Shown: positions 48,266 through 61,200 of the stretch, one piece after another | Layout: each line of letters starts with the position of its first letter | Position numbering within the stretch: the stretch's first letter is position 1 | Origin: Megasphaera_A sueciensis | GTDB lineage: Bacteria; Bacillota; Negativicutes; Veillonellales; Megasphaeraceae | Length of the DNA: 64,000 nucleotides | Direction of reading: 5' to 3' | Assembly: GCF_050219315.1 (NCBI RefSeq) | Contig: NZ_CP116939.1 | Location: 62,001-126,000 of the forward strand | The notes under the pieces: generated by a model | The model's database searches: none | Seen by the model: the letters and a program-made list of their open reading frames with translations, nothing else | Told to the model about the DNA's origin: nothing | Position numbers and translations under genes: made by a program

Positions 48266-49390
48266 TTATTTTATAGTAATTAATTCATAATCACGCGTGC
48301 CTAATCCAATTTTTTCAGCATGTTCCAATGTTTCTTTCCAATGCACGTTGGGGTTGCTGTCGAGAAAATGGTCGTGATGATGATGCCAGTTAGGATCAGC
48401 AAGATTGTCTCCGAGTTGGCTGTTGGATAAAGGAATTTGTTTTTGACAGGCATCTACGCAAGCTTGATCAATAGCGACAGGATCAAAAGAGGCAAACATT
48501 CCGATATTCGGCAGGATAGGGGCATCATTTTCGGCATGACAGTCACAATTTGGCGAAATATCCATGGCCAGACTGATATGAAATGTGGGACGATCTTGAC
48601 AAACAGCCATAGCATATTCAGCCATTTTACGATCCAATTGATCGGAAGCATCTCGCTGAATCACGGTGATAGCATCAAAAGAGCAGGCACCGATGCAGCG
48701 TCCGCAGCCTTTGCACAAATCTTCATGAATATAGGCTTTATTGTTTTCATATGTGATAGCGTTAGAACCACATTCTTTAGCGCAGCGCCTACATCCGCGG
48801 CACCGTTTTTCTTTTACCGTGGGTTTTCCCGATGAATGCTGATCCATTTTACCTGCCCGGCTGCCGCATCCCATGCCGATGTTTTTTATAGCACCGCCAA
48901 AGCCGGTCATTTCGTGACCTTTGAAGTGGGTCAGACTGATAAATATATCGGCATCCATAATAGCGCGGCCGATATGTGCTTCTTTTATGTACTCCCCGTT
49001 TTTAACCGGCACATCAACATCATCGGTACCGCGCAATCCATCGCCAATGATGATCTGACAGCCTGTTGTTATCGGGTTGAAACCATTTAAATTGGCACAA
49101 TCCATATGTTCCAACGCATGTTTGCGACTGCCTGGATAAAGAGTATTGCAATCTGTAAGGAAAGGGATACCGCCTTGTTCTTTTACTAAATCAGCGACAG
49201 CCCTTGCATAATTAGGACGAAGATAAGATAAATTTCCTAATTCACCGAAATGCATTTTAATAGCAACGAATTTTCCATCCATGTCCATTGTTTTGAAATC
49301 AGCTTTGATACAGATATTTTGTAATTTTTTTAAAAGATTGGTACCTAAGCCGACACGGAAATCTGTGAAATATACTTTGGATTTTTCCAT
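48266..49390 (-). CDS. DUF362 protein with two 4Fe-4S clusters
   Basis: 374 residues. The DUF362 core has VAIKMHFGELGNLSYLRP, FLTDCNTLYPGS and LTHFKGHEMTGFGGAIKN. Residues about 190-245 carry two ferredoxin-type clusters (CRGCRRCAKECGSNAI and CKGCGRCIGACSFDAI). The protein is cytosolic, common in anaerobes, and its electron-transfer role is not established. A palindromic operator and a -35-like TTGACT lie just upstream. Confidence 0.85.
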   Translation of the reverse strand: MEKSKVYFTDFRVGLGTNLLKKLQNICIKADFKTMDMDGKFVAIKMHFGELGNLSYLRPNYARAVADLVKEQGGIPFLTDCNTLYPGSRKHALEHMDCANLNGFNPITTGCQIIIGDGLRGTDDVDVPVKNGEYIKEAHIGRAIMDADIFISLTHFKGHEMTGFGGAIKNIGMGCGSRAGKMDQHSSGKPTVKEKRCRGCRRCAKECGSNAITYENNKAYIHEDLCKGCGRCIGACSFDAITVIQRDASDQLDRKMAEYAMAVCQDRPTFHISLAMDISPNCDCHAENDAPILPNIGMFASFDPVAIDQACVDACQKQIPLSNSQLGDNLADPNWHHHHDHFLDSNPNVHWKETLEHAEKIGLGTRDYELITIK

Positions 49391-49411
49391 TTTTTTTCCC
49401 TCCTTGTAACT

Positions 49412-49438
49412 AAATGATACTTTTATAGTGTATCATTT
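49412..49438 (-). promoter_or_regulatory. Palindromic operator upstream of the DUF362 gene
   Basis: AAATGATAC (49412-49420) and GTATCATTT (49430-49438) form a perfect 9-bp dyad with a 9-bp spacer, lying about 25-50 bp before the start codon. On the minus strand TTGACT lies upstream, so the dyad overlaps the -10 to +1 region. The regulator is unknown; an AT-rich dyad of this kind could fit a metal-responsive repressor. Confidence 0.6.
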
Positions 49439-49490
49439 AAAGTGTACTATAAGTCAAGAGAAAATAATATGTATATTCATTATTTGCCAA

Positions 49491-49521
49491 AAGAGTTCCA
49501 GAAAATTTTTCTGGAACTCTT
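49491..49521 (-). terminator. Terminator of clpB
   Basis: A perfect 15-bp inverted repeat (AAGAGTTCCAGAAAA, 49491-49505 with 49507-49521), with TTTTGG following on the minus strand. Confidence 0.75.
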
Positions 49522-49571
49522 GATTTATAACATATATATAGTTTGTTCATGCTGGGGGACTACGATATTGT

Positions 49572-52169
<2,598 letters not shown>

Positions 52170-52224
52170 AATAAAACCTCCTTCATTATAGGCAATATAA
52201 TTGTCTACTGTGATTTCAAGTATC

Positions 52225-52263
52225 ATTATACACGTAAAGGTCAAAAAGTCAATAAGTCAAAAG
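52225..52263 (-). promoter_or_regulatory. clpB promoter with three tandem GTCAA repeats
   Basis: On the minus strand TTGACT (52252-52247) and TATAAT (52230-52225) are 16 bp apart. Reading on the plus strand, three direct repeats GTCAAAAA / GTCAATAA / GTCAAAAG start at 52240, 52248 and 52256 and overlap the -35. They resemble CtsR half-sites (GTCAAA), but the 8-bp period is not the usual spacing. Confidence 0.65.
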
Positions 52264-52279
52264 GTTGATTTTTAATATA

Positions 52280-53500
52280 TTATGAAACAGGCAGTACAAT
52301 AGGAGAATAATGGTAGTCTGCATGAGAAAAACGTAAAGCTGGATTAGTGAAACAATACTGCTGTATGTCTGTTGCCAATATATCTAAGGCAAGCATAGTA
52401 AAGCCGCATGATGTTAACGTGCCGACGGATTGCGTTATTTTATTGATAATAGGGAACGTAGTATTTTTTTTTATTTCATGAATAAATCCCCGGCCGCGAG
52501 AATTTAAAGCCAAAAGACGGGCGTATTGAGGACCTTGTTCCTGCCATTGCAGCATAGAATTTTTGGTTATGCCTAATACTGTATAGGCTCCCATGCGACA
52601 AAGTCGAGTAAAAGGATAGCGGCGTGTTTTTAGCTCCTCTATTCCTGATTTCCATAGGACCGCTTGTCCCATTATATTTTTCCACCGGTTTTCAATACCG
52701 TCGCGAAAAGCTGGCAGCAAGCCTAATTCTTCAGGAGAGCGGCGGCGGCTTTCATATAAAATCAGATCTTGATAGCGGGAGTAATCACAATAGGCTTGGT
52801 CAGCCAAAATTTTTTGAAAGCTCTTACGATTTTTTTGGGGGATATACTGTATATAGTCGGTTTTAGGGCGTGTTGTGATGACCGCCTGCCGTAATAGGGA
52901 TGCACTTGCGTAGGCTGTCAGATCTTGTGCGTTGTGTGACCCTGTTCTTTTTACAGGAAGAAACTGAAGTTTTTTTGCATAACGTTTCAGGGCTTTAACA
53001 TATTCCAAAGCAAGTAATGTATTGGGATATTGCAGCAGACTTGATTTTTGCGGGAGGGCATCGGCTAATGCTTGTGTTAAAGCCGTGCCATAACTGGTAC
53101 CTTGCAGTCGGCTTGCGGCTAAGTACGGTTTTATATCAATTGATAAGGCTGTTTCTGCCAGCGCTGTTATATCTGAAGCGGAACCATGTTCTATGCCGCA
53201 AGATATAGCAGTACAGCCTAATTGGGAAGCAAGGCGGACGCCGCCGGCAGCAAATTCTTCTGCGCCATTAAGAACAAAAGAACAGGGGAGTTCGAATACA
53301 CAATCAGCACCGCAGGATACGGCCCAAGCGGCACGCTTCCATTTACTAAACAAAGCCGGTTCTCCCCGCTGAACGAAGGAACCACTCATCAGTACGATAA
53401 TAATTGTGTTGATGCCATATGTTTTTCGCAGTGTATCGATCATTTTTTTGTGGCCGCTATGAAATGGATTGTATTCGGCGATGATGGCGATGCTATCCAA
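52280..53500 (-). CDS. tmcAL: tRNA(Met) cytidine acetate ligase (TmcAL)
   Basis: 406 residues. The N-terminal nucleotidyltransferase-fold motif is IAEYNPFHSGHKKMI with VLMSGSFVQRGEPALFSKW, and then FELPCSFVLNGAEEFAAGGV. This is the YlbM/TmcAL family, which activates acetate with ATP to acetylate C34 of elongator tRNA-Met. The start is TTG with GGAGGTC upstream. It is upstream of clpB on the same strand. Confidence 0.9.
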   Translation of the reverse strand: MDSIAIIAEYNPFHSGHKKMIDTLRKTYGINTIIIVLMSGSFVQRGEPALFSKWKRAAWAVSCGADCVFELPCSFVLNGAEEFAAGGVRLASQLGCTAISCGIEHGSASDITALAETALSIDIKPYLAASRLQGTSYGTALTQALADALPQKSSLLQYPNTLLALEYVKALKRYAKKLQFLPVKRTGSHNAQDLTAYASASLLRQAVITTRPKTDYIQYIPQKNRKSFQKILADQAYCDYSRYQDLILYESRRRSPEELGLLPAFRDGIENRWKNIMGQAVLWKSGIEELKTRRYPFTRLCRMGAYTVLGITKNSMLQWQEQGPQYARLLALNSRGRGFIHEIKKNTTFPIINKITQSVGTLTSCGFTMLALDILATDIQQYCFTNPALRFSHADYHYSPIVLPVS

Positions 53501-53771
53501 ATGTAAGACCTCCTATTCCTATAATATATTATTCTTTATATATACTATATTACAGCATCTGCGTAAACAAGTAAATTGCGGGAATATAATGATGTATCTT
53601 TCTATAAAGAGATTAAGCTTTTAAGCTCTGAAACAGACTGCAGCATAAATTATTAATACGTTTTTATAATTTTTGCAGGTAAATTTATAAAAAGTTAGTT
53701 TATTTGCTTTTCTATAAGAAAAAACATGATATAATAGATAATATCTGTTAGAAAGTATGATAGGTGATAGT

Positions 53772-54314
53772 ATGAAATTTTTTAGAATGTGGGCTATGTG
53801 CCTTATAATTGTGATGGGGTGTTTGCTGTCCGGCTGCGGCAATACAACTATGCTTGAAGAATACAGTTTCGGCTATACGCAATTGAAGTCGGAACATTCT
53901 GAAGTGTTTCTTATGACCCCGTTCCAGCTTGGTAAAGCTAACAGGCAAAATGGTGATGGTGTAATGTATGTAGGAAATGATACCCATATTAATTTGATGG
54001 CGATTTCCGAATCAGCAAAAGAATTTACAGTACGAAAACTGGCTGAAACTTCACGTACTATGTTGGAACAAACACCGGATATATCGAATCTGCAAACGAA
54101 GGTCAACGAAACGACTGTCAATGGTAAGCCTGCTGTGGAAACGGAGTATACCTATGAAGAACCGCTGCATGGCAAGAATACCAAACTGGACGTACGGAGT
54201 CTCTTCTTTGAAGATAACGGCCAAATTTGGCATGTCATGTATATGTACCGTGACGGTGACGCCATGGGTAAAGAAGTGACGGATTACATTTTTGGCAAAA
54301 TCAAATCTTACTAG
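53772..54314 (+). CDS. Lipoprotein of unknown function
   Basis: 180 residues. A signal peptide with lipobox (IIVMGCLLSGC, Cys about residue 22) predicts a membrane-anchored lipoprotein. The mature part contains a beta-rich domain (LKSEHSEVFLMTPFQLGKAN, DVRSLFFEDNGQIWHVMYMY) that resembles a small periplasmic or surface domain. I chose the ATG at 53772, with AGGTGAT just upstream. It lies 22 bp before the acetate kinase gene and may share its transcript. Confidence 0.75.
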   Translation: MKFFRMWAMCLIIVMGCLLSGCGNTTMLEEYSFGYTQLKSEHSEVFLMTPFQLGKANRQNGDGVMYVGNDTHINLMAISESAKEFTVRKLAETSRTMLEQTPDISNLQTKVNETTVNGKPAVETEYTYEEPLHGKNTKLDVRSLFFEDNGQIWHVMYMYRDGDAMGKEVTDYIFGKIKSY

Positions 54315-54336
54315 ACGATGAAAGAAGGTAAATTGC

Positions 54337-55530
54337 ATGATCATATTGGTTTTAAATTGCGGCAGTTCGTCCTTGAAATACCAATTGGTAAACATGGACA
54401 AGGAAGAAGTAATGGCAAAGGGTTTGGTGGAACGTATAGGAATGGAAGATGCTGTATTTACGCATAAATGGAATGGACAGAAGAGAGAAGTTACACAATC
54501 TATTCCTGACCATAAAGTAGCTGTACGATTGCTTTTGAATGCACTGACTGATAAAGAATGCGGTGTTATAGCTTCCATGGATGCGATTGATGCCATTGGA
54601 CATCGTGTTGTACACGGTGGTGAAGAATTTGCAGCTTCCACCTTGATCACAGAGGAAGTGATGAAAGCGTTGGAAAGATGCTCTGATATGGCTCCGCTTC
54701 ATAATCCGCCGAATATTATCGGTATCAATGCCTGCAAAGCTATTATGCCAGATGTTCCTCAGGTAGCCGTATTTGATACGGCCTTTCATCAGACCATGCC
54801 GGCTAAGGCTTATATGTATGGCCTTCCTTATGAATTATATAAAGAAAATGGTATTCGTCGATATGGCTTCCATGGAACCAGCCATCGTTATGTAGCTGGA
54901 CAAGTGGCAAAAGTTATGGGAAAACCGGTGGAAGAACTGCGCATCATTAATTGCCATTTAGGAAATGGATCTTCTCTGGCAGCCATTAAGAATGGCAAAT
55001 GTGTTGATACGACGATGGGTTTTACCCCTCTTGCGGGTGTGCTGATGGGTACTCGCTGCGGTGACCTGGATCCGGCCATTGTATTGAACGTTATGGACAA
55101 AAAAGGATTAAGCACATCGGAAATGGATACACTTATGAATAAGAAGTCCGGCGTACTTGGTATTTCTGGAGTATCCAGTGATTTTCGTGATCTGGGTGCT
55201 GCTGCGGCCAAAGGTAATGAACGTGCGCAGCTTGCACTTGATATGTTCCATTATCAAGTACGTAAATTCATTGGAGCCTTTGCGGCCGCCATGGGCGGGG
55301 TAGATGTCATTACTTTTACTGCTGGTGTTGGTGAAAATGGTATTGAAAACCGTGCAGCCATTTGTGACGGACTTGAATATTTAGGAGCAAAACTTTGTCC
55401 GGAACGTAATAATGTCCGCGGTAAGGATGCTCTTATCAGTACGGACGATTCTACCGTTAAGATGTATGTTATTCCGACCAATGAAGAAATTATGATTGCC
55501 CGCGATACAAAAGAAATTGTAGCTGAATAA
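54337..55530 (+). CDS. ackA: Acetate kinase
   Basis: 397 residues. Both acetokinase signatures are present: ILVLNCGSSSLKYQ at the N-terminus and IRRYGFHGTSHRYV near residue 170. The active-site regions GHRVVHGGEEF, FDTAFHQTMP, and GVGENGIENR are also visible. It converts acetyl phosphate to acetate with ATP formation. No phosphotransacetylase gene is in the window. It fits with PFOR 3 kb downstream: pyruvate to acetyl-CoA to acetate. Confidence 0.95.
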   Translation: MIILVLNCGSSSLKYQLVNMDKEEVMAKGLVERIGMEDAVFTHKWNGQKREVTQSIPDHKVAVRLLLNALTDKECGVIASMDAIDAIGHRVVHGGEEFAASTLITEEVMKALERCSDMAPLHNPPNIIGINACKAIMPDVPQVAVFDTAFHQTMPAKAYMYGLPYELYKENGIRRYGFHGTSHRYVAGQVAKVMGKPVEELRIINCHLGNGSSLAAIKNGKCVDTTMGFTPLAGVLMGTRCGDLDPAIVLNVMDKKGLSTSEMDTLMNKKSGVLGISGVSSDFRDLGAAAAKGNERAQLALDMFHYQVRKFIGAFAAAMGGVDVITFTAGVGENGIENRAAICDGLEYLGAKLCPERNNVRGKDALISTDDSTVKMYVIPTNEEIMIARDTKEIVAE

Positions 55531-55541
55531 TTTATTTGTTT

Positions 55542-55580
55542 AATATAGGACACCTGCTTATTCAGCGGGTGTCCTATATT
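55542..55580 (+). terminator. Hairpin terminator after ackA
   Basis: A 16-bp stem with one G-U pair (AATATAGGACACCTGC with GCGGGTGTCCTATATT) and a 7-nt loop. There is little of a U run after it, so termination may be partial. Confidence 0.6.
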
Positions 55581-55631
55581 AAGGCTGCGGATAAACTATT
55601 GTTTTGGCCGCTTAGTTTTGGAGGAACCACA

Positions 55632-56312
55632 TTGAATATTTTATTCTGGGATATAGATGGAACATTACTTAACACGGGAAAAGCAGGATTATATGCTATA
55701 GAAGAAGCCTTTTCCGAACTGCAGGGGAAAAAAGTTATAGTACCGCCGATTGCCGCGGGAGGACGAACGGATAATTATATTTGTCAGCAGCTTTTGTTTA
55801 AGGCGACGGGAAAAATGCCTGCTCATACAGAAGTATCTGTTTTTTGCCGTCGGTATGAAAAACTGCTTTTAAAATGGATTTCTAAAACAGATGGACAGGT
55901 ATTTCCCTTAGTTCGTGAAATACTGCCTTTTTTTGCAGAACGTTCGGATTTTAAACAAGTATTATTAACCGGAAACAGTGAGTATGGTGCTCGGCTGAAG
56001 CTTGATGCCTACGAATTATCCTCGTATTTTGATTTTGCGCACTCTGGTTTTGCTTGTGATTTTTATTATCGTGATGACATGGCACGCTATGCATATAAAC
56101 TGGTGCAGCAAGCTTGGGGTGATGCTATCGAAAACATATTTGTCATTGGTGATACCCCTTATGATATTCAATGTGGCAAAGCCATTTATGCTAAAACAGT
56201 GGCGGTAAGTACCGGCCATTATACATCAGCGCAATTAAAACAGCATGCTCCTTGGTGGTTGGTAGAACATTTGCCGCGGCCGGAAGAAATGCTGAAAAAA
56301 TTCAACAGTTGA
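55632..56312 (+). CDS. HAD-family phosphatase
   Basis: 226 residues. Motif I is FWDIDGTLLNTG (nucleophile Asp7), motif II is VLLTGNSE, and motif IV is VIGDTPYDIQCGKA. These are the features of a class I cap HAD hydrolase, related to phosphoglycolate phosphatase-type enzymes. The TTG start at 55632 has GGAGG 7 nt upstream. The substrate is not predictable. Confidence 0.88.
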   Translation: MNILFWDIDGTLLNTGKAGLYAIEEAFSELQGKKVIVPPIAAGGRTDNYICQQLLFKATGKMPAHTEVSVFCRRYEKLLLKWISKTDGQVFPLVREILPFFAERSDFKQVLLTGNSEYGARLKLDAYELSSYFDFAHSGFACDFYYRDDMARYAYKLVQQAWGDAIENIFVIGDTPYDIQCGKAIYAKTVAVSTGHYTSAQLKQHAPWWLVEHLPRPEEMLKKFNS

Positions 56313-56335
56313 CGTTCGTATTTTAGATACGGGAA

Positions 56336-56390
56336 AAACAGAGGCTGCAGTGAAATGAAAAGATTCTTCATTTTACTGCAGCCTCTGTTT
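56336..56390. terminator. Bidirectional terminator
   Basis: A 24-bp inverted repeat (AAACAGAGGCTGCAGTGAAA and on, with its complement ending 56390) lies between the convergent HAD gene and the gene at 56412. Confidence 0.88.
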
Positions 56391-56411
56391 ACTGGTTGCA
56401 ACATATACTTG

Positions 56412-56831
56412 TTAATTTCCTAGTTTCCAAGAATTTTCTAATACACGGAAATTTAAATCATTCCATTGTTTTTGCAAATCCCAAATAGTAGAGTAGGTAG
56501 AGTATAGTATACTGTTTTGTTTTTTTTCTGACTGTTCTAAATTAGTAATGCGGATTTCTCTGATTTCTGCAGCCGCTGTCAGTTGATTCATTTGATATTG
56601 CAAGGACAAAATCCAAACAAACTGCACTACAATAAGAACTGTCATGGAAAGTAGAATATGTGCCAATATTTTTTCTGTTCCCTGTAAGGAGTGCCAATAT
56701 TGTTTCATACTCTTTAAGCGGTAGGACCATTTTTTTGTCCATACAAACCAAGTTTTATGAACATATTGTGTTTTGTCTGCTGCACATTGCATGATTCTTT
56801 TTGTGTTATCCCCGAATTGCAAAGTTGGCAC
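56412..56831 (-). CDS. Small membrane protein with coiled coil
   Basis: 139 residues. One membrane helix (about 57-77, ILLSMTVLIVVQFVWIL) is followed by a helical, coiled-coil-like segment (QMNQLTAAAEIREIRITNLE). No family recognised. The start is uncertain: a GTG at 56831 with AAAGG very near. It sits 18 bp downstream of the LysR gene on the same strand and may share its message. Confidence 0.6.
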   Translation of the reverse strand: MPTLQFGDNTKRIMQCAADKTQYVHKTWFVWTKKWSYRLKSMKQYWHSLQGTEKILAHILLSMTVLIVVQFVWILSLQYQMNQLTAAAEIREIRITNLEQSEKKQNSILYSTYSTIWDLQKQWNDLNFRVLENSWKLGN

Positions 56832-56848
56832 TACCTTTCCCTGACATA

Positions 56849-57760
56849 TTATAGATTATTGATGATTCGAATTCGATTGCGTACAAAATCCAGCCACAGC
56901 TGCGCCGCGTGTGATAAATAGTGACCGCGCTTCCAGATAACGTAAAGGGTATGCATAATTTCCGGTTCTACGAGCGGACGGACAACGACGGATTCTGCTG
57001 TGCGGGGGTTTGCATCTTTTGTTGGGCATAAACGACTGGGAAGAAGTGCAACACCCAGATTAGCAACTACTGTCTGGATCATGAGATCCCGCTGGCTTGT
57101 TTCAAAAACAATCTTGGGCTGGAATCCGATTTTTTTACAATCTTGAATAATTTCATCATGTAAATTAAAATCATCACGATATAAAACAAGGGATTCATTA
57201 GCCAATTTTTTGAGGGATATAGTTTTTTCTTTGCTCAACAGATTGTCACGATGAATAATAACATTCATTGGATCTTGTGTCAGGAAAAATGATTCAAAAT
57301 CTTTTTCCTTAGGTTGTGTGCAGATAATTCCCAAGTCAATCAAACCTTCCTGAACACTGATTTCAACTTTTTTTGAACCGTGTTCATAGAGGTCAAGCTC
57401 GATTTGAGGATATTCTTGCTTGAAAGCCCCGAGAAGATTTGCGAAAATAGGAGCATCTGTAATCGGCGGCAAGCCAATGAGAACTGTACCTTGTTCCAAT
57501 TTGAACTCATTTTCAAAGTCAGTTTTCAAGTGCTCGAACATAAATACCACACGCTTGGCGTGGGTAAGGAAAATAGTTCCCGCGTCTGTTAACTCGACCG
57601 CTTTGGCGTTTCGCATGAAGAGTACGACACTTAATTCTTCTTCCAGGGCCTTAATGGTCCGACTGATGGCAGACTGCGAAATGTGCAGTGTCCTTGCGGC
57701 TTTACTGAATGACTTTTTATCGGCAACTTCTACAAAATACTTAAGATGATGAAAATCCAT
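56849..57760 (-). CDS. LysR-family transcriptional regulator
   Basis: 303 residues. The N-terminal winged HTH is MDFHHLKYFVEVADKKSFSK and AARTLHISQSAISRTIKALE. The C-terminal effector domain has the CysB/CynR-type layout. It is divergent from the PFOR gene across about 500 bp, so PFOR or linked metabolism is a candidate target. GGAGGTGG precedes the ATG. Confidence 0.9.
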   Translation of the reverse strand: MDFHHLKYFVEVADKKSFSKAARTLHISQSAISRTIKALEEELSVVLFMRNAKAVELTDAGTIFLTHAKRVVFMFEHLKTDFENEFKLEQGTVLIGLPPITDAPIFANLLGAFKQEYPQIELDLYEHGSKKVEISVQEGLIDLGIICTQPKEKDFESFFLTQDPMNVIIHRDNLLSKEKTISLKKLANESLVLYRDDFNLHDEIIQDCKKIGFQPKIVFETSQRDLMIQTVVANLGVALLPSRLCPTKDANPRTAESVVVRPLVEPEIMHTLYVIWKRGHYLSHAAQLWLDFVRNRIRIINNL

Positions 57761-58258
57761 ATGGCCACCTCCCTAGGGTAAAACGACACTCAAAAAGTAT
57801 ATGTTTACAAATATTCACATACAAATGTTAAAACTAGCATAAAAGTGCTATTGAATTTAAAATGCCGAAGGAATATAATTTAATTGTAGAAAAAAGTTAC
57901 AAAGTCATTCGGTTGCCGTGGTCGGAAGGACGTATAAATATTACTTGTGCAAATCAGTAATATTACTATTATATTATTACAGATTTGGAATAATGGCAAT
58001 ACTTTTTTATATGTTTCACGGCTTTCTAGCTAGATAATTGCAGATTTTGGAACGTATACAATATGCATATAACTCATTATGTACCGCTTCCAATCAGGGT
58101 GGAAGCGGATAGCGTGCGGTTTTGTGCGGCTTTTTTGTGAATGTATGAATATATTGTATATTGTCGGTATTCGTTAACTTTTTAACTTTGTCTAACAACA
58201 AGTTAGGTATTAAACCTATTATTGTTAATATATTTTAACTAAGGAGCGTGTTTTATCT
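57761..58258. promoter_or_regulatory. PFOR promoter and long structured leader
   Basis: 498 bp between divergent LysR and PFOR genes. A good promoter, TTGAAT (57851-57856) with TATAAT (57874-57879) and a 17-bp spacer, would give a leader of about 370 nt before the PFOR start. Features in it are a dyad AATATTACT-N10-AGTAATATT (57937-57964), a hairpin CCGCTTCC/GGAAGCGG followed about 30 nt later by a T run near 58130, and TTGTTAA-N6-TTAAC (58222-58239), which is close to but not a perfect Rex-type site. Confidence 0.55.
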
Positions 58259-61200
58259 ATGACCAAATTCAAAACCATGGATGGTAACGAAGCTGCTGCA
58301 TGGGTCTCTTATGCATTTACTGAAGTTGCCGCAATTTACCCGATCACTCCGTCTTCGCCTATGGCCGAACATGTTGATGAATGGGCTTCCCAAGGGATGA
58401 AGAACCTCTTTGGTAACACTGTCAACGTTGTTGAAATGGAATCTGAAGGCGGTGCTGCCGGTGCATTCCACGGTTCGCTGCAGGCAGGTGCTTTAACTAC
58501 TACATATACGGCATCTCAGGGTTTTCTGCTCATGATCCCGAATATGTATAAAGTTGCCGGCGAACTTCTTCCGGGTGTATTTCATGTAGCTGCCCGTGCT
58601 TTGGCTAACCATGCATTGAGCATTTTTGGCGACCACCAGGACGTTATGTCTGCTCGTGCTACTGGCTGCTGTATGTTGGCTGAATCCAGCGTTCAGGAAG
58701 TAATGGATCTGGGCGGTGTTGCTCATCTGGCCGCTTTGAAAGGCTCCTTGCCGTTCATTAACTTCTTTGATGGTTTCCGTACATCTCATGAAATCCAAAA
58801 AGTGGAAGTAATGGACTTTGAAAATTTCCGTAAATTAATTGATTGGGATGCCGTTGCGGCTTTCCGTGCCCGTGGTTTGAATCCGGATGCTCCGGAAACT
58901 CGCGGTACTGCAGAAAATCCGGACGTATATTTCCAACATTGTGAAGCAAATAATAAACTTTATGATGCTATGCCTGATATCGTTGCAGGATACATGGATA
59001 AGATTTCTGAAATCACCGGCCGTACATATAAACCTTTTACGTATGTAGGCGCTGCCGATGCTGAATATGTAGTTGTAGCTATGGGCTCCATGTTTGAAGC
59101 AGTGAAGAGCTGTGTAGAATATTTGGCAAGCAAGGGTGAAAAGGTTGGGGCTATCAATGTCCATCTTTTCCGTCCGTTCTCTGCAAAATACTTGTCGGCA
59201 GTACTTCCTAAAACTGTCAAGAAAATTGCTGTTATCGACCGGACAAAAGAACCGGGTTCTCTTGGAGAACCTTTATACCTTGATATCAATGGTTTCGTAA
59301 AAGAACAGAATCTTGCGATTGACGTAATTGGCGGCCGTGCTGGACTGGGTTCCAAGGATGTTCTTCCGGAAGATATTATGGCTGTTTTTGATAATTTGCA
59401 ATCTGCTGCTCCGAAAAATGAATTTACACTGGGAATCGTGGATGATCTTACCAATCTTTCTCTGCCTCGTGCTGAAAAAATGCCGCTTGATACAACCGGT
59501 CTTACGGCTTGCAAATTCTGGGGCTTTGGTTCCGATGGTACTGTTGGTGCCAATAAATCTGCTATCAAAATTATTGGTGACCATACCGATATGTATGCAC
59601 AGGCATATTTTGCATATGACTCCAAGAAATCCGGCGGGGTAACGATCTCTCATCTGCGTTTTGGGACGAAACCTATTGAAATGCCGTATTTGATTGATGC
59701 AGCTGATTACATTGCCTGCCATCGTCAGTCTTATGTAAAACGCTTTGACTTGCTTCGGGGTATTAAAGATGGCGGTACTTTCATGTTGAACTGCACATGG
59801 ACTGATGAAGAACTTGATAAAGAACTGCCTGCTCTCATCAAACGTGCTATTGCAAAACATCATGTTAAATTTTACACCTTAAATGGGGATGCTATTGGTC
59901 AGAAACTGGGCCTTGGCACTCGTATCAATATGGTTATGCAGGCTGCTTTCTTTGCACTTACGAAGGTTATTCCTGTTGAAGATGCAGTTAAATATTTGAA
60001 GGATTCCATTGTTAAGAGCTATGGCAAAAAAGGTCAGAAAGTTGTTGATATGAACAACGGAGCTGTTGACGCCGGTATTACGGAATTCCATCAGGTATCT
60101 TATCCGGCTTCATGGGCAGATGCAGTTGATGAAGCAGTTTCGGAAACAAGTACACCGGAATACTTCAAGAAGGTTGCCACACCGATGTTGAATCAGGTTG
60201 GTGACGATTTGACAGTAGCGGCATTCGTTGGTCGTGAAGATGGTACTATGCCGAACGGCACTACGAAGTTTGAAAAACCGGGTCCGGCTATGCACGTTCC
60301 TTCCTGGGATTTTGAAAAATGTATTGGTTGTTTCAAATGTTCTTTTGTATGTCCTCATGCTGCTATTCGTCCGGTATTGACAACAGCGGAAGAAGCTGCG
60401 GCTGCTCCGGCAGGCTTTAAGGTAGCTCCGAAAGCTAAATCCGGCAAGGAATATGGTGTAACTATCGTCGTATCTCAACTCGATTGCCTCGAATGCGGCA
60501 GCTGCGTAAACGTTTGCCCGGTTAAGGCTCTTACTATGGTTCAAAATGACGATGCTCAAATCGCTAAGATGGATCAGTGGTACTATGCGATGGATAAAGT
60601 CGCTCCGAAGCCTAATCCGCAAAATAAGAAATCGGTTATCGGCAGCCAATTGGAAACTCCGCTGCTTGAATTCTCCGGCGCATGCGCCGGTTGTGGGGAA
60701 ACACCGTATGTTAAACTTGTTACTCAACTCTTTGGTGATCGCATGATGATTGCTAATGCTACAGGTTGTTCTTCTATTTGGGGCGCATCTGCTCCTATTG
60801 CTCCGTATACGACAAACGCAGCTGGCCATGGACCGTCTTGGGCTAACAGCTTGTTTGAAGATGCTGCTGAATTTGGCCTCGGCATGTTCATGGGGGTTGA
60901 CAAAATCCGTAAAGATATGGCTGCTAAAGTTGATGTTGCCAAAGCAGAAGCCTCTGCTGATCTTCAAGCTGCGCTAGGTGATTGGGCTGCTAATATGTAC
61001 GAAGGAGAAGGTTCTCGTGAACGTGCTGATAAAGTGGTTGCACTTCTTGAAAAAGAAGCTGCCGGCAATGCGACACTTCAGGAATTCCTTGATAAGAAAA
61101 AGTATCTTGTTAAACGTTCTCACTGGATCATCGGTGGGGATGGCTGGTCCTATGATATCGGTTACGGCGGCGTTGACCATGTACTCGCACAAAACCAGGA

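Noticed and set aside
58080..58140. Terminator that would end the PFOR leader transcript constitutively
   Set aside because: The CCGCTTCC hairpin is not directly followed by a T run; the T run lies about 30 nt on. I treat it as a possible regulatory hairpin only.
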